Source: Enterobacterales bacterium CwR94 (GTDB lineage Bacteria; Pseudomonadota; Gammaproteobacteria; Enterobacterales; Enterobacteriaceae). Taken from it: a stretch of DNA of 64,000 bases. Position numbers and translations under genes: made by a program. Below, piece by piece: positions 49,906-59,767 of the stretch; position 1 is the first letter of the stretch, and each line of letters opens with the position of its first letter. Under the pieces are notes generated by a model, which worked only from the letters and a program-made list of their open reading frames with translations, made no database searches and had not been told where the DNA came from. The stretch is from assembly GCA_002837195.1 (NCBI GenBank), contig KZ478059.1, forward strand, positions 558,001 through 622,000, written 5' to 3'.

Positions 49906-50685
49906 TTACTCTTTCACGCTGACATCAATCCCTGGGAAAAACTTCTCTGCCAGTTTCGCTACCGTGCCGTCTTGCTGCAGTTGGCTGATCGCTTTGTCCA
50001 GTTTGGCTTTGAGCTCAGCATCATCTTTGCGCAGGCCATAACCGATACCGGTGCCTAAGATTTTATCGTCCTCAACCGGGCCCCCGATAAACGCAAAACC
50101 TTTACCCTGCGCTTTCGTCAAAAAGCCGGACTGTCCCGCAGCGGACATCACCAGCGTGCCATCCAGACGCCCCGCCACCATATCGTTATAGACCTGGTTC
50201 TGATCCTGATAAGCGGTCACCGTTACCCCTTTGGGCTCCCAATGCTGTTTGGCGAACGTTTCCTGAATGCTGCCCTGCAACACCCCGATGTTTTTGCCTT
50301 TTAATCCCGCAGCATCGGGTGTCATTCCGGCCCCTTCACGCCCAATCAGTTGGCTGGGAATGCGATAGATGGGTTTGGTAAAACCAATACTTTTCATGCG
50401 CTGTTCAGTGATATTCATCGCTGAGTTGATCGCATCAAACTTTTTCGCGGCAAGGCCGGGGATCAAGGCGTCAAAGCTGCTTTCCACCCACTCACACTTG
50501 AATTGACCCGTGGCGCACACCGCGTTGCCTAATTCGATATCAAAGCCTTCCAACTCACCTTGCGCATTACGGCTCTCAAACGGTGGATACTGCGACTCAA
50601 CCCCATAACGCAGCACATCGGCCGCCGACGCAGCAAACGCTGTCATCATGATCATCGCCAGTAACGCCAGTCGTTGTTTTTTCAT
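49906..50685 (-). CDS. Amino-acid ABC transporter periplasmic binding protein (ArgT/HisJ type)
   Basis: 259 residues from the ATG at 50685 (AAGGGG upstream). Signal peptide to AASA, then LRYGVESQYPPFESRNAQGE, ELEGFDIELGNAVCA, WVESSFDALIPGLAAKKFD and INSAMNITEQRMKSIGFTKP: the SBP_bac_3 signature for lysine/arginine/ornithine/histidine-type binding. No transport partners adjacent. It lies 15 bases downstream of the aminotransferase gene, so the pair is probably one transcript, perhaps linking uptake and transamination of an amino acid such as methionine (inference). Confidence 0.87.
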   Translation of the reverse strand: MKKQRLALLAMIMMTAFAASAADVLRYGVESQYPPFESRNAQGELEGFDIELGNAVCATGQFKCEWVESSFDALIPGLAAKKFDAINSAMNITEQRMKSIGFTKPIYRIPSQLIGREGAGMTPDAAGLKGKNIGVLQGSIQETFAKQHWEPKGVTVTAYQDQNQVYNDMVAGRLDGTLVMSAAGQSGFLTKAQGKGFAFIGGPVEDDKILGTGIGYGLRKDDAELKAKLDKAISQLQQDGTVAKLAEKFFPGIDVSVKE

Positions 50686-50700
50686 GTTCACCCCTTGTTA

Positions 50701-51864
50701 TTATCGAGGATTGACGAGGCATAAAGCCTGCGCACCCGCACGTAATGTCGCCTCATCTTTTGCAAACGAGAGACGAATAATTTTGTGGTCAGTGCCATCG
50801 GTGTAAAACGCCGACAGCGGTAGCGTGGCAACGCCGTATTCCACAATCAGGCGTTTTACCATCTCACTGTCTGTTTCATCGCTAAAGTGACTGTAATCCG
50901 CCAGCATAAAAAACGATCCCGCCGACGGCAGGAGGCGAAACGGCGAATCCTCCAACAGTGTGGCAAGGGTATCGCGTTTACGCTGATAAAATGCGCTGAG
51001 GCCGAGGTAGTGATCGGCGGTCTGCATCCAGGCCGCCAGCCCATGTTGCATCGGGGTATCGGCAGAAAACATCATAAACTGATGCACTTTCACCACCTCT
51101 TCCATTAACGCGGCCGGTGCCAGACAGTAGCCAACCCGCCATCCGGTAACGTGAAACGTCTTACCAAACGAGGAAACGGTTACGCTGCGCGTCGCCAGTT
51201 CCGGATGCGTTGCCATGCCATGGTGCGCGGCACCCTCAAAAACCACATGCTCATACACCTCATCTGACAGCACCACAATATCGGTATCACGGGTGACGGC
51301 GGCCAGGGCGGCGAGATCGTCTTTGCTGAGCACCTGGCCTGTGGGATTGTGCGGCGTATTGATAATGATCATGCGCGTACGAGGCGTAATACTGGCGCGC
51401 ACCTGATCCCAGTCGATATGAAAATCAGGAAAATGCAGTTTTAAACCCACCGGAATCGCGCCTTGCAGACGCACAATCGGGGCATAGCTGTCGAAAGAGG
51501 GTTCAAAAAAAATAACTTCATCACCGGGATGCACCAGCCCCGCTATCGCCGAATACAAACCCTGACTGGCGCTGGCCGTGATCAGAATTTCATGGTCGAC
51601 ATCGTAGTGTTGGCCGTAAAGGCGCGCGACTTTGTCAGCCACCGCCTGTTTCAAGGCGGGTAACCCGGTCATCGGAGCATATTGGTTATGCCCTGCCAGC
51701 ATCGCCTCATTAACCTGTTGAATTAACGCTTCAGCGCAAGGGAAGTTTGGGGCACCTTGTGAAAGGTTAATGGCCTGATGTGCGGCAGAAAGCTGTCCGA
51801 TGACCGTGAAAATGTTGGTGCCAACGTCGGGCAATTTAGAGCGCGGCGTAACGCTAGTATGCAT
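50701..51864 (-). CDS. PLP-dependent aminotransferase, YbdL (methionine aminotransferase) type
   Basis: 387 residues, class I aminotransferase close to E. coli YbdL (386). AINLSQGAPNFPCAEALIQQ, NQYAPMTGLPALKQAVADKV, IINTPHNPTGQVLSKDDL, LSDEVYEHVVFEGAAHHGM and the PLP lysine in VSSFGKTFHVTGWRVGYC. YbdL acts on methionine, histidine and phenylalanine with keto acids. Divergent from a LysR regulator 117 bases away that may control it. First gene of a two-gene unit with the binding protein. Confidence 0.88.
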   Translation of the reverse strand: MHTSVTPRSKLPDVGTNIFTVIGQLSAAHQAINLSQGAPNFPCAEALIQQVNEAMLAGHNQYAPMTGLPALKQAVADKVARLYGQHYDVDHEILITASASQGLYSAIAGLVHPGDEVIFFEPSFDSYAPIVRLQGAIPVGLKLHFPDFHIDWDQVRASITPRTRMIIINTPHNPTGQVLSKDDLAALAAVTRDTDIVVLSDEVYEHVVFEGAAHHGMATHPELATRSVTVSSFGKTFHVTGWRVGYCLAPAALMEEVVKVHQFMMFSADTPMQHGLAAWMQTADHYLGLSAFYQRKRDTLATLLEDSPFRLLPSAGSFFMLADYSHFSDETDSEMVKRLIVEYGVATLPLSAFYTDGTDHKIIRLSFAKDEATLRAGAQALCLVNPR

Positions 51865-51981
51865 GATAGAGGAGGCTCGCAGTGGGCAAAGTGTGTTCTA
51901 TTCAACGTGTCACGACTTGAGCCAACAAGCGAAAAGTTGTCATAATAGCCATGATAAAAATGCATAGCTTGTGAGCCGCTC

Positions 51982-52815
51982 ATGACCCGACGCGCAGCAC
52001 CGTTAAATGCTTTCCATACCTTTGTGGTGACCGCCCGTCATCTTAATCTCACCCATGCGGCAGCCGAACTCTGTCTGACCCAGGGGGCCGTTAGCCGTAA
52101 AATCGCGGCGCTGGAAGACTGGCTGGGGTTTCCCGTCTTTGAACGCCATGCGCGAGGATTGCTGTTAACTGCGCGCGGCGCACGTTTATTGCCGGCGGTA
52201 AGCCAGGGCGTTGCCATGATTCTGGCCGCCGCCGACGACGCCAGTGCACAGCACGCTGAGATTCGGCTGCGGGCGCCCACCTGTGTTTTGCGCTGGCTAC
52301 TGCCTCGCCTGCGGCGCTTTGAGCAGCAACATCCCGATCGCCCCGTGACCTTAACCACTGCACGCCATCACTCTCCATCGCTCGAGGGCGTTGATGTGGT
52401 GATCTACTACGGCGCGCCACAGCCAGAGGGGACAACCCTGTTCGCGGAGCAGCTGATACCCGTGATATCACCGGATGCGTTAACGTCCCCAGTTGGTAGC
52501 CATACCCTGTCGCAACTTACCTTTCTGCATCCCAGCCAGGACAACCGTGACTGGCAATGTTGGCTCGTGGCCAGCGGGATAGCCGCCGACATCCGCCGCC
52601 AGCAACACTTCGATACCATGGATTTGGCGATTGGCGCGGCCATAGAGGGATTTGGCATCACCGTTGCCGATCCCCGGCTGGTAGAAAATGAGCTCGCGCG
52701 GGGACGACTGGTGACGCCGTTTACCTGTTCTGCCAAGACCGGCGCTGTCTACACCCTGCTCGCCCGCCAGCCTTCAGCCGTCAGCGCTCTAACGGCCATC
52801 TTGACCGCCGGCTAA
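51982..52815 (+). CDS. LysR-family transcriptional regulator (GcvA-like)
   Basis: 277 residues: winged helix-turn-helix ([40 protein letters not shown]) and a co-inducer domain (about 90-277). [19 protein letters not shown] and the general pattern recall GcvA-type regulators. Divergent from the aminotransferase operon, so likely its regulator. The last 4 bases overlap the end of the convergent chemoreceptor gene. Confidence 0.88.
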   Translation: MTRRAAPLNAFHTFVVTARHLNLTHAAAELCLTQGAVSRKIAALEDWLGFPVFERHARGLLLTARGARLLPAVSQGVAMILAAADDASAQHAEIRLRAPTCVLRWLLPRLRRFEQQHPDRPVTLTTARHHSPSLEGVDVVIYYGAPQPEGTTLFAEQLIPVISPDALTSPVGSHTLSQLTFLHPSQDNRDWQCWLVASGIAADIRRQQHFDTMDLAIGAAIEGFGITVADPRLVENELARGRLVTPFTCSAKTGAVYTLLARQPSAVSALTAILTAG

Positions 52816-54440
52816 AACGAAACCCAGTCACCGCTTTTGGCTGGCGTGGATAATCGGGGAGACAAAGCCGGTGCAATCGACAAAGGCGCAGATTCCTCTC
52901 GTGGGTTGAGGGTGAAACGCGCCACTGCAAGGGTCAGCGCCTCTGTTTGTCGCTCTAACGCGGCGGCGGCGGCAGAAACCTCTTCAACCAGCGAGGCATT
53001 CTGCTGGGTTACTGTGTCCATTGCCGCGACGGCATCGCTGATTTGTCCAATTCCCTTACTCTGTTCGGTCGATGCCCCCGCGATTTGCAGCATCAGCTCA
53101 GACACCTCAGCCACCACGTGTTCAATGTTACCCACGGTTTCACCCGCTTTCAGCACCAGCGCAGAGCCACGATCGGCACGCGCCACCGAATCACTGATTA
53201 AACCTTCAATCTCTTTTGCTGCATTAGCGCTGCGTTGTGCCAACGCGCGAACTTCACTGGCGACCACCGCAAAGCCGCGCCCCTGCTCGCCTGCCCGCGC
53301 GGCTTCGACGGCGGCGTTCAGGGCCAAAATATTGGTTTGAAAGGCGATGCTGTTAATCACCCCGGTAATATCGGCGATTTTGTGCGAACTGTCGGCGATA
53401 TCCCGCATGGTACTGATTACGTTGCCGACCAGATCTCCCCCTTGTCGCGCGGTAGAAGCCGCCTGGCTTGCCAGAGTACTGGCAGAGTGCGCATGGGTCG
53501 CATTGTGGCGCACGGTAGCAGTGAGTTGTTCCATGCTGGCCGCCGTTTGTTCTAGCGCGGCGGCTTGCTCTTCAGTACGCGAGGCCAAATCGTTATTGCC
53601 GACGGAAATTTCAGACGCGCTGCGGTGAATGTTGTCACTGCCATCACGAATGGCGCTCACCGCACTGCCAAGACTGGTTTGCATCTCACGCAGATGCGGC
53701 ACTAACCGACCAATACAATTGCGCCCATAATCTTCTACTGGTTGGCTGAGATTGCCTTCCGCAATCGTGCGGAAATGCTCGCGTAAACGGCGCAGCGGAC
53801 GTACCAGAATGGTCACTAAATAACGGTCGGTGAGCAGCAGAAGTGCGATGCCGACAATCACTGCGGCAATCATCAAGGTGCGGGTGTTACTGGTCAGGCC
53901 ATCAATTTCATGGCGTGTGGCATCAAGTTTGTCACTGGCCGCCACATTAAACGCATCAAGACTGGCACCAAAAGCGCGACTGAGTGCGGGTGTTACGCTC
54001 GTCGCATGCTGTCGGTAGGCATCCGGCTGCCCTTCACGCGCCAGCGCCAGTTGCGGCATTACACCCTGCTCGTACAAAGCCTGCCAACGGGCCAGCGTCT
54101 CTTCGCTAAAGCGAGGCTCCAGTGGGCCAGGTGCCTGTTGTTTAAACAGGGCGAGTTGCTCCGCCATCCCCGCCAGCGCTTTCTCTGCACTGTCTACATC
54201 AGCGGCTTTCCCCGATTCAATGGCACGCGTTAACCGCGTGACGAAGCGGAAATATTGGTCATTGCCTTTGCTCAACGTCGTCATTTGACTCACCAGCAGG
54301 CGGTCAGTCTCCGACGCTTTGGCCAGCTTATCCAGTGACCAAACACTGTAGAGTCCAGTGGCAGACCACATGAGGCAAAAGCCTCCTAAAATCCAGAGCA
54401 TTACCGTGCGAACAGTAAAGTTACGTAGCAGGTTCATCAT
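52812..54440 (-). CDS. Methyl-accepting chemotaxis protein (Tar/Tsr-like topology)
   Basis: 542 residues: membrane helix 1 (about 10-32), periplasmic four-helix ligand domain (35-190), helix 2 ([20 protein letters not shown]), HAMP ([20 protein letters not shown]), and a signalling hairpin with the conserved tip [20 protein letters not shown]. The extreme C-terminus DWVSF resembles the CheR/CheB tether pentapeptide (NWETF) but differs at the key positions. The start is at 54440 or 54437, both after GGGAG. No che genes are nearby. The ligand is unknown. Confidence 0.92.
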   Translation of the reverse strand: MMNLLRNFTVRTVMLWILGGFCLMWSATGLYSVWSLDKLAKASETDRLLVSQMTTLSKGNDQYFRFVTRLTRAIESGKAADVDSAEKALAGMAEQLALFKQQAPGPLEPRFSEETLARWQALYEQGVMPQLALAREGQPDAYRQHATSVTPALSRAFGASLDAFNVAASDKLDATRHEIDGLTSNTRTLMIAAVIVGIALLLLTDRYLVTILVRPLRRLREHFRTIAEGNLSQPVEDYGRNCIGRLVPHLREMQTSLGSAVSAIRDGSDNIHRSASEISVGNNDLASRTEEQAAALEQTAASMEQLTATVRHNATHAHSASTLASQAASTARQGGDLVGNVISTMRDIADSSHKIADITGVINSIAFQTNILALNAAVEAARAGEQGRGFAVVASEVRALAQRSANAAKEIEGLISDSVARADRGSALVLKAGETVGNIEHVVAEVSELMLQIAGASTEQSKGIGQISDAVAAMDTVTQQNASLVEEVSAAAAALERQTEALTLAVARFTLNPREESAPLSIAPALSPRLSTPAKSGDWVSF

Positions 54441-54543
54441 TACTCCCAATCAGTCATGTCTCTGTATCGACAGAGATCACCGCTGTTATCGGCAACTGAA
54501 CCGCTTTTTACAGCACCTTTACAGTGCGTGACGCGATAAACCC

Positions 54544-56067
54544 TTATTCCAGCGTCACCAGACGATGGATCAGACGGCTAAATAACCGCATGCGCCATTT
54601 CATGAAATTCTTTTTTATCTGCCACTCAGCCTGACCGCCCTCGCCGATGCATAACGTGCGATCTTTACCGGGACGCCACGCGGGCCAGCGCTTGACGCCT
54701 TGTAAGCTGTGGGTAAAGGGGGTGGCATCACGGGCAAAGGTGACCCAATAGTCGCAAACATGCTCGGCCATTTTCCGATCGCCTGCGGTGTACTCACGCC
54801 CTTCATTAAGCACAGGCAGTGCATCCAGGGTATCCAGCACATAGGCAATTTCATTGCCATGCCAGGTGCCATGAGGATAAAGATCGCGCGCGTTTTCCGA
54901 TACATAATCGAAGTAATAGCGCCAACCTGGCATATCGGCTTTTGCCTGCCCTTTGAGGATCATGTAACCCAGCGTGGTGAACACCATATCGCGCGTCAAC
55001 TGACGCCCCAGGGTTTCCACGTCTGCGGCATCACGGTAGAACGCTTTCATCAGGCGCATGCCGACCGGCTGTTTGCGCATCAGTTGCTGCACAATGTGTT
55101 TCACATCCACACCGAAGTAGCTCAGCACGCTGGCTTCATCACTGTTACTGCCGATCATCAGTGGCAACTTACGCTGTTTGCCCTCGGCAAAGACTTCCAT
55201 CATGGGTTCCGGTAACAGTAAATCGCCCACGATGGGCACCGGGGACACCGCCAGCGGCGGCGGTAAGGTCATAAAGGCGTCTGCGGGCAGCGCCCGCAAT
55301 TGCTCTGCGGTAGCATCCTGCAGGTCAAATGCATTGGCAACGGCGGTGCCTTGCAGTAACGCTTTTTGTCGTGGGGTATCAGGTAATGCATAGGCACTTT
55401 GCGCAATACCCTTATGGAATAACCCTTCGGTTAAGGGCGAGGCAAACAGGGATAAAACACTTCTGGCACCCGAGGATTCGCCAAAAAGAGTGACATTATT
55501 TTGATCGCCCCCAAACGCCGCAATATTGCGTTGCACCCACTGCAGCGCGGCGATGAGATCCAGCAGCGCGAAATTATTGATTTCACTCCCTTCGGCATAC
55601 TCAGCATCCAGTGCCGGATGGGCAAAAAATCCCAGGTGGCCTAAACGATAATTCAGCGTGACCACAACCACGCCGCGCCGTGCCAGCGCGGCACCGTTGT
55701 ACGGCGATAAGCCACCCGAACCAATGTTAAAGCCGCCGCCGTGGACCCAAACCATCACCGGCATTTTAGCTTTCGGACTCAGGTCGGGAGACCAGACATT
55801 TAAATACAAACAGTCTTCATCCGTGACGCCAGGGTCACCTCCGCCTACCTCGACACAACTGGCTCGCACTTGCCAACTGGCCGCACCGAAATGGCAGGCA
55901 TCACGCACGCCCGACCAGGGCGCGATAGGTTGCGGCGGTCGCCAGCGCAGATTTCCCGTGGGGGGAGCAGCATAAGGGATCCCTTTGAAGGCAAAAGTTT
56001 CCTGTTCCCAATGGCCTCGTAATTCACCTTCTGCAATACGGACACGCATTAAATCATCATTTCTCAT
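54544..56067 (-). CDS. Carboxylesterase type B (PnbA-like)
   Basis: About 507 residues from the ATG at 56067 (GGAA upstream); ATG 56049 is an alternative. Alpha/beta hydrolase with ETFAFKGIPYAAPPTGNLRW, the disulfide-region motif DEDCLYLNVWSP, oxyanion motif VMVWVHGGGF, nucleophile elbow FGESSGARSVLSL, the acid within GSNSDEASVLS and the His in GTWHGNEIAYVLD. Hydrolyses esters; cytosolic, since there is no signal peptide. Single gene. The natural ester is unknown. Confidence 0.9.
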   Translation of the reverse strand: MRNDDLMRVRIAEGELRGHWEQETFAFKGIPYAAPPTGNLRWRPPQPIAPWSGVRDACHFGAASWQVRASCVEVGGGDPGVTDEDCLYLNVWSPDLSPKAKMPVMVWVHGGGFNIGSGGLSPYNGAALARRGVVVVTLNYRLGHLGFFAHPALDAEYAEGSEINNFALLDLIAALQWVQRNIAAFGGDQNNVTLFGESSGARSVLSLFASPLTEGLFHKGIAQSAYALPDTPRQKALLQGTAVANAFDLQDATAEQLRALPADAFMTLPPPLAVSPVPIVGDLLLPEPMMEVFAEGKQRKLPLMIGSNSDEASVLSYFGVDVKHIVQQLMRKQPVGMRLMKAFYRDAADVETLGRQLTRDMVFTTLGYMILKGQAKADMPGWRYYFDYVSENARDLYPHGTWHGNEIAYVLDTLDALPVLNEGREYTAGDRKMAEHVCDYWVTFARDATPFTHSLQGVKRWPAWRPGKDRTLCIGEGGQAEWQIKKNFMKWRMRLFSRLIHRLVTLE

Positions 56068-56255
56068 TATCAGTTCCGTGATCTTGCATGAGGGGTCATT
56101 ATTCGCACTGCCTGCAGGAATGTCCATCCAGGTACCCTATTTGCAGATAAGTTCGATCAAGCCAATTCACTGAAAGTGTTAGCCTATCATCGTTTACATT
56201 GTTAACGACGCGCTATACTTGCGCCAGTATCGCCTGTCTGAAGAAGGAAATAATT

Positions 56256-56690
56256 ATGCTGGCTTCAATCAATAACGGTGTTACACGGCTGTTTGATCAT
56301 CCCGATCTCGGCCGACTGATTTTGCGCCTGACAGTAGGGATTTTGCTGCTGTTCCATGGCGCAGCGAAAATTGAAAACGGCGTCGGTTGGATAGCCAATA
56401 TGCTCGCGGCAAAAGGCTTCCCGGCTTTTGTGGCGTATGGCGCTTATATTGGCGAAGTTGTTGCGCCGGTGATGATCATCATTGGTTTGCTCACGCGCCC
56501 TGCCGCGCTGATCATCGCCGTCAACATGGTGGTTGCCACACTGCTGGTGAAAATGGGTGATCTCACGGCCCGTACCCAGGTTGGAGCCTGGGCGCTGGAA
56601 GCAGAAGCCTTTTTCTTGCTGGGCGCGGTGGTGATTTTATTGATCGGCGCTGGACGCTATGTGCTGATCCGCAATCCTCGCTGGCAATAA
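56256..56690 (+). CDS. DoxX-family membrane protein
   Basis: 144 residues from the ATG at 56256 (AAGGA upstream), four membrane helices: LRLTVGILLLFHGAAKIENG, AYGAYIGEVVAPVMIIIGLL, ALIIAVNMVVATLLVKMGD and ALEAEAFFLLGAVVILLIG. DoxX/YqjF proteins are quinone-linked or redox-stress membrane proteins of unclear biochemistry. Divergent from the esterase. Ends at a hairpin that overlaps the stop of the convergent ydcJ-like gene. Confidence 0.88.
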   Translation: MLASINNGVTRLFDHPDLGRLILRLTVGILLLFHGAAKIENGVGWIANMLAAKGFPAFVAYGAYIGEVVAPVMIIIGLLTRPAALIIAVNMVVATLLVKMGDLTARTQVGAWALEAEAFFLLGAVVILLIGAGRYVLIRNPRWQ

Positions 56691-56697
56691 TCATTCA

Positions 56698-56713
56698 GGG
56701 GGCTCAGGCCCCC
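56698..56713. terminator. Hairpin between DoxX and the ydcJ-like gene
   Basis: GGGGGC-TCAG-GCCCCC followed by TTGTT on the plus strand; it overlaps the stop codon of the convergent gene. Short but GC-rich. Confidence 0.6.
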
Positions 56714-58050
56714 TTGTTCAGTCCACAGGCGAGCAAACTGGCGTGTTGACGTTGCGCATACAGTGCAATCTCATCGCTGACCGGTACACCTAACGCCGCC
56801 TCAAATTGCGCCTGACTGGCGCGCCCTGCGCGCCTTTGTGTGGCCTCATTGCCCAGATTGGATTGAAAAATCCCCGCTGCGCTGACCGGCAAGAAATCCT
56901 CATAGGTTATCGGATAGGCGCGCAGCCAGCCCTCTTCTATTAATGCCTCAAGGGACCGGTTTTCCGGCAAGCCTGCGTGCGCTTTTTCGGTTAACTGGTA
57001 GTGGAAAAAAGCCAGTCCCTGTTCACGTAATGCTTTTTCCGTGTCGGGAAACGCCTGAAAAACGTCGCTGAGGTGCGATTGATGCGCCTCGTTGGTCGCC
57101 AGCGATCCGGCCTGTTGCAGTAATTTATCGTACAGTTCACGCCCTTTTGCCGTCAGCGCAATGCCGCGCTGCTCGATTTCACCAAAACGCGCAGTGTGGG
57201 TGCCAGGATGATGGTCAGTAAAACAGACGGCCTCACTTAGCGCTTTAAAACTGGTTTGCCGCAATAAAATTGGGCAACGGCGACGCGGGGGGCCTTCAAT
57301 GATTGCCTTAGGTTCAATACCCTGTTCGGGCATCAGCAACTGGACACGGTCGATATCCAGCGTACGCGGCGTAAGGTGATTAATGTGGCAGCCCGGGAAA
57401 CACACCACATCGGCAATCAAACGATGCTGCTGGTGTAGCGCCTGATATGTTGCGCTGTCGACCGTGGTGTGTGAGTGCCAGCGAAATGTTTGCAGGGCTT
57501 CTTCCACAAACGCCGAGGCATCCGCAACGGCGACGCCGCCATCGCGCTCAGCGCGTTCGACCAGTTCGCGACAGCGCGCTGTGAAGATATCGCGCTGATG
57601 CAAAATCGTCTGCGCAGATTGTCGCAGCGCAACATCCTCGATTAATTCGAGGCGTAATAGAGACGTAAATAAGCGGAACGGATTGCGTTGCAGGCTACTG
57701 TCATTCAGCGGACGAAAAGCCGTCGAGTGTACAGGCACACCGGCCACCGATAAATCGTAATAGCCGACGGGAAACATGCCCATTAAGGCAAACAAACGGC
57801 GCAAAAAACCGAGTTCCTCGGCCGTACCAACGCGAATGGCACCGTGCCGCTCGACGCTTAAGCGCGCCAATTCATTGGCCTGTGCCAGTTGTTGCGCTAA
57901 ACCAGGATCCTCTGCGAGGGTTTGCGTATTCACCTTCGCCACCAGTTGCAACAGCGTGCCATACTGCGGGACTTCTTGTTGGTACATCTCTGACATTGCG
58001 CCAGCAAATGCATCACGCAATGCATCGGCATCAACCCACTTTTCCCTCAT
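56704..58050 (-). CDS. ydcJ: 2-oxoadipate dioxygenase/decarboxylase family protein YdcJ (HglS-like, DUF1338)
   Basis: 448 residues, like E. coli YdcJ (447). Iron ligands of the family are present: His in GVPVHSTAFRP, His in GCHINHLTPRTLDIDR and Glu in TARFGEIEQRG. AMSEMYQQEVPQYGTLLQLV and FLPVSAAGIFQSNLGNE are almost invariant. HglS converts 2-oxoadipate to D-2-hydroxyglutarate in lysine breakdown; YdcJ itself is less characterised, so the reaction is inferred. Single gene, convergent with doxX. Confidence 0.92.
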   Translation of the reverse strand: MREKWVDADALRDAFAGAMSEMYQQEVPQYGTLLQLVAKVNTQTLAEDPGLAQQLAQANELARLSVERHGAIRVGTAEELGFLRRLFALMGMFPVGYYDLSVAGVPVHSTAFRPLNDSSLQRNPFRLFTSLLRLELIEDVALRQSAQTILHQRDIFTARCRELVERAERDGGVAVADASAFVEEALQTFRWHSHTTVDSATYQALHQQHRLIADVVCFPGCHINHLTPRTLDIDRVQLLMPEQGIEPKAIIEGPPRRRCPILLRQTSFKALSEAVCFTDHHPGTHTARFGEIEQRGIALTAKGRELYDKLLQQAGSLATNEAHQSHLSDVFQAFPDTEKALREQGLAFFHYQLTEKAHAGLPENRSLEALIEEGWLRAYPITYEDFLPVSAAGIFQSNLGNEATQRRAGRASQAQFEAALGVPVSDEIALYAQRQHASLLACGLNKGA

Positions 58051-58141
58051 TGTCTCTTCCTCTTAGCTGCACTGCTGCCAGCGTAGATGATGTGACTGTA
58101 AAAAGGGCCAATGCGATAGTGAATTTGTGATCGAAAGCAAG

Positions 58142-58166
58142 AGACGATAGCACAGGGCTATCGTCT
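58142..58166 (-). terminator. Hairpin after the PcaK-like gene
   Basis: A perfect 10-bp stem AGACGATAGC / GCTATCGTCT with a 5-base loop, 7 bases after the MFS gene on the minus strand. The T-rich tail (CTTGCTTTC) is weak. Confidence 0.6.
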
Positions 58167-58173
58167 GCGAGTA

Positions 58174-59508
58174 TTAAGGCAGCGGATCGCTCTGACGTTG
58201 GTAGCCCAGGGCGCTCTTGGCGAGCAGAAGCAGACTGGTCAGCGTCGCAGGGATGGCCAATGTCAAAAACACCTGTGTCAGAGACCATCCCCACGTCAGC
58301 ATCTCAGCCCCGACAAAAGCACTGAGAATGGCCCCAATGCGACCGATACCGTGCATCCAACTGGAACCGGTGGCGCGGGCATGGGTGGGATAATAATTTG
58401 CAGAGAGCGCATTCATTCCGGTGTTCGCCCCATTGAGGCAGAAACCCGCGCAGAAAGCGATGGCGCTAAGCAGCGCCGCATGGGCAGGAGACAAGCCAAT
58501 GGCAGTGGTAAAAACAGCACCCGAAAAATAAATCACTGCCAACGCCAGATTAGCGTTAATGCGATCCATCAGCCATCCGGCAAACAGCGACCCCACTGTG
58601 CCGCCCGCCTGATACATGGCGGTAATTATCGCGGCCTGCGCCACGGTTAACCCGGCATCTTTGACCAGTGTGGGCAACCAACTGCCGATCAGATAGACCA
58701 GGAACAGTCCCATAAAATAGCTGCCCCACAGCATGCAGCTTCCAAACAGATACGGACGCGTCACCACCAATTGCATGGCGCCGCGCTGGCGCGTATGCCG
58801 TGACATCTGGAATTGCGTATCCATTTCCGTGGAGCCCGGTGCCAGTTTTTCCACAATAGCGCGAATACGCGAACTGGCCGCCTGCGTGGTGATCAGAAAA
58901 CGCACCGACTCCGGCAGCATTTTTAGCAGAAAAGGCACCAACATCAATGGCAGTATGCCGCCGAGCATTAACACCGCATGCCAGCCAAACGACGGGATCA
59001 ACCATGAGGCGGCAAAGCCACCTGCCGCGGCACCAAAGGTGAAACCGCAAAACACCACGGTGATAATAAATGAGCGTCGTTTTTCGGGTGAAAACTCCGA
59101 CACCAGGGTGCTGACATTGGGCATCGCCGCGCCCAGCCCTAAGCCCGTCAGAAATCGCAACAGCATCAGTTGTTCGATATTGGCGGAAAAGGCGCTAAGC
59201 AGTGTCCAAAACCCAAAGAAAAACACGCTGGAGAGAATAATCACGCGGCGACCAAAGCGATCGGCCATCGGCCCCGCGAACATCGCTCCCAGCGCCAGAC
59301 CAATCAAGGCCGCGCTAATCACCATTCCCAACTGGTGGTGGCTAACACCCCACTCCATGCGCAGCGCCGGTGCGATAAAGCCCATAATTGCGATATCCAG
59401 TCCGTCGAGTGCAACGATGGTAAAACAGAGGGCGATGATTTTCTTCTGGTAGCGACTAAGAGGACGGTTATTGATTAGCGTCCTGACATCCATCGCATGG
59501 CTGCTCAC
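58174..59508 (-). CDS. Aromatic-acid:proton symporter, MFS (PcaK/AAHS type)
   Basis: 444 residues, 12 helices. Family motifs: ALDGLDIAIMGFIAPAL in helix 1 and FAGPMADRFGRRVII between helices 2 and 3; later GLGLGAAMPNVSTLVSEFSP and YPTHARATGSSWMHGIGR. Such carriers import 4-hydroxybenzoate, protocatechuate and similar acids. GTG start at 59508 (GAGAG upstream); an ATG at 59493 is possible. Divergent from a PcaQ-like LysR gene. No ring-cleavage genes are in the window, so the substrate is open. Confidence 0.87.
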   Translation of the reverse strand: MSSHAMDVRTLINNRPLSRYQKKIIALCFTIVALDGLDIAIMGFIAPALRMEWGVSHHQLGMVISAALIGLALGAMFAGPMADRFGRRVIILSSVFFFGFWTLLSAFSANIEQLMLLRFLTGLGLGAAMPNVSTLVSEFSPEKRRSFIITVVFCGFTFGAAAGGFAASWLIPSFGWHAVLMLGGILPLMLVPFLLKMLPESVRFLITTQAASSRIRAIVEKLAPGSTEMDTQFQMSRHTRQRGAMQLVVTRPYLFGSCMLWGSYFMGLFLVYLIGSWLPTLVKDAGLTVAQAAIITAMYQAGGTVGSLFAGWLMDRINANLALAVIYFSGAVFTTAIGLSPAHAALLSAIAFCAGFCLNGANTGMNALSANYYPTHARATGSSWMHGIGRIGAILSAFVGAEMLTWGWSLTQVFLTLAIPATLTSLLLLAKSALGYQRQSDPLP

Positions 59509-59767
59509 GGTCTAACTCTCCTGGCGAGCGAAACTGCATTAGGTGACGCCATGCGACAGCAAATGACAGATTTCATAACAAAATGATATGACGCCATGAT
59601 AACCAATATTTACGCGTTGCACCTGATTATCTCTCTTTTTTTACGGCCTTAGCGTATCTCTACCGATCACAGGCGCAGCAGAAAATGTTAATTAATATTT
59701 GCAATATAGTTAACAAAATCGTTTTCTGGCACTTGCACAAAGGGTTCGAGGCTCATTAATTTAGCGC

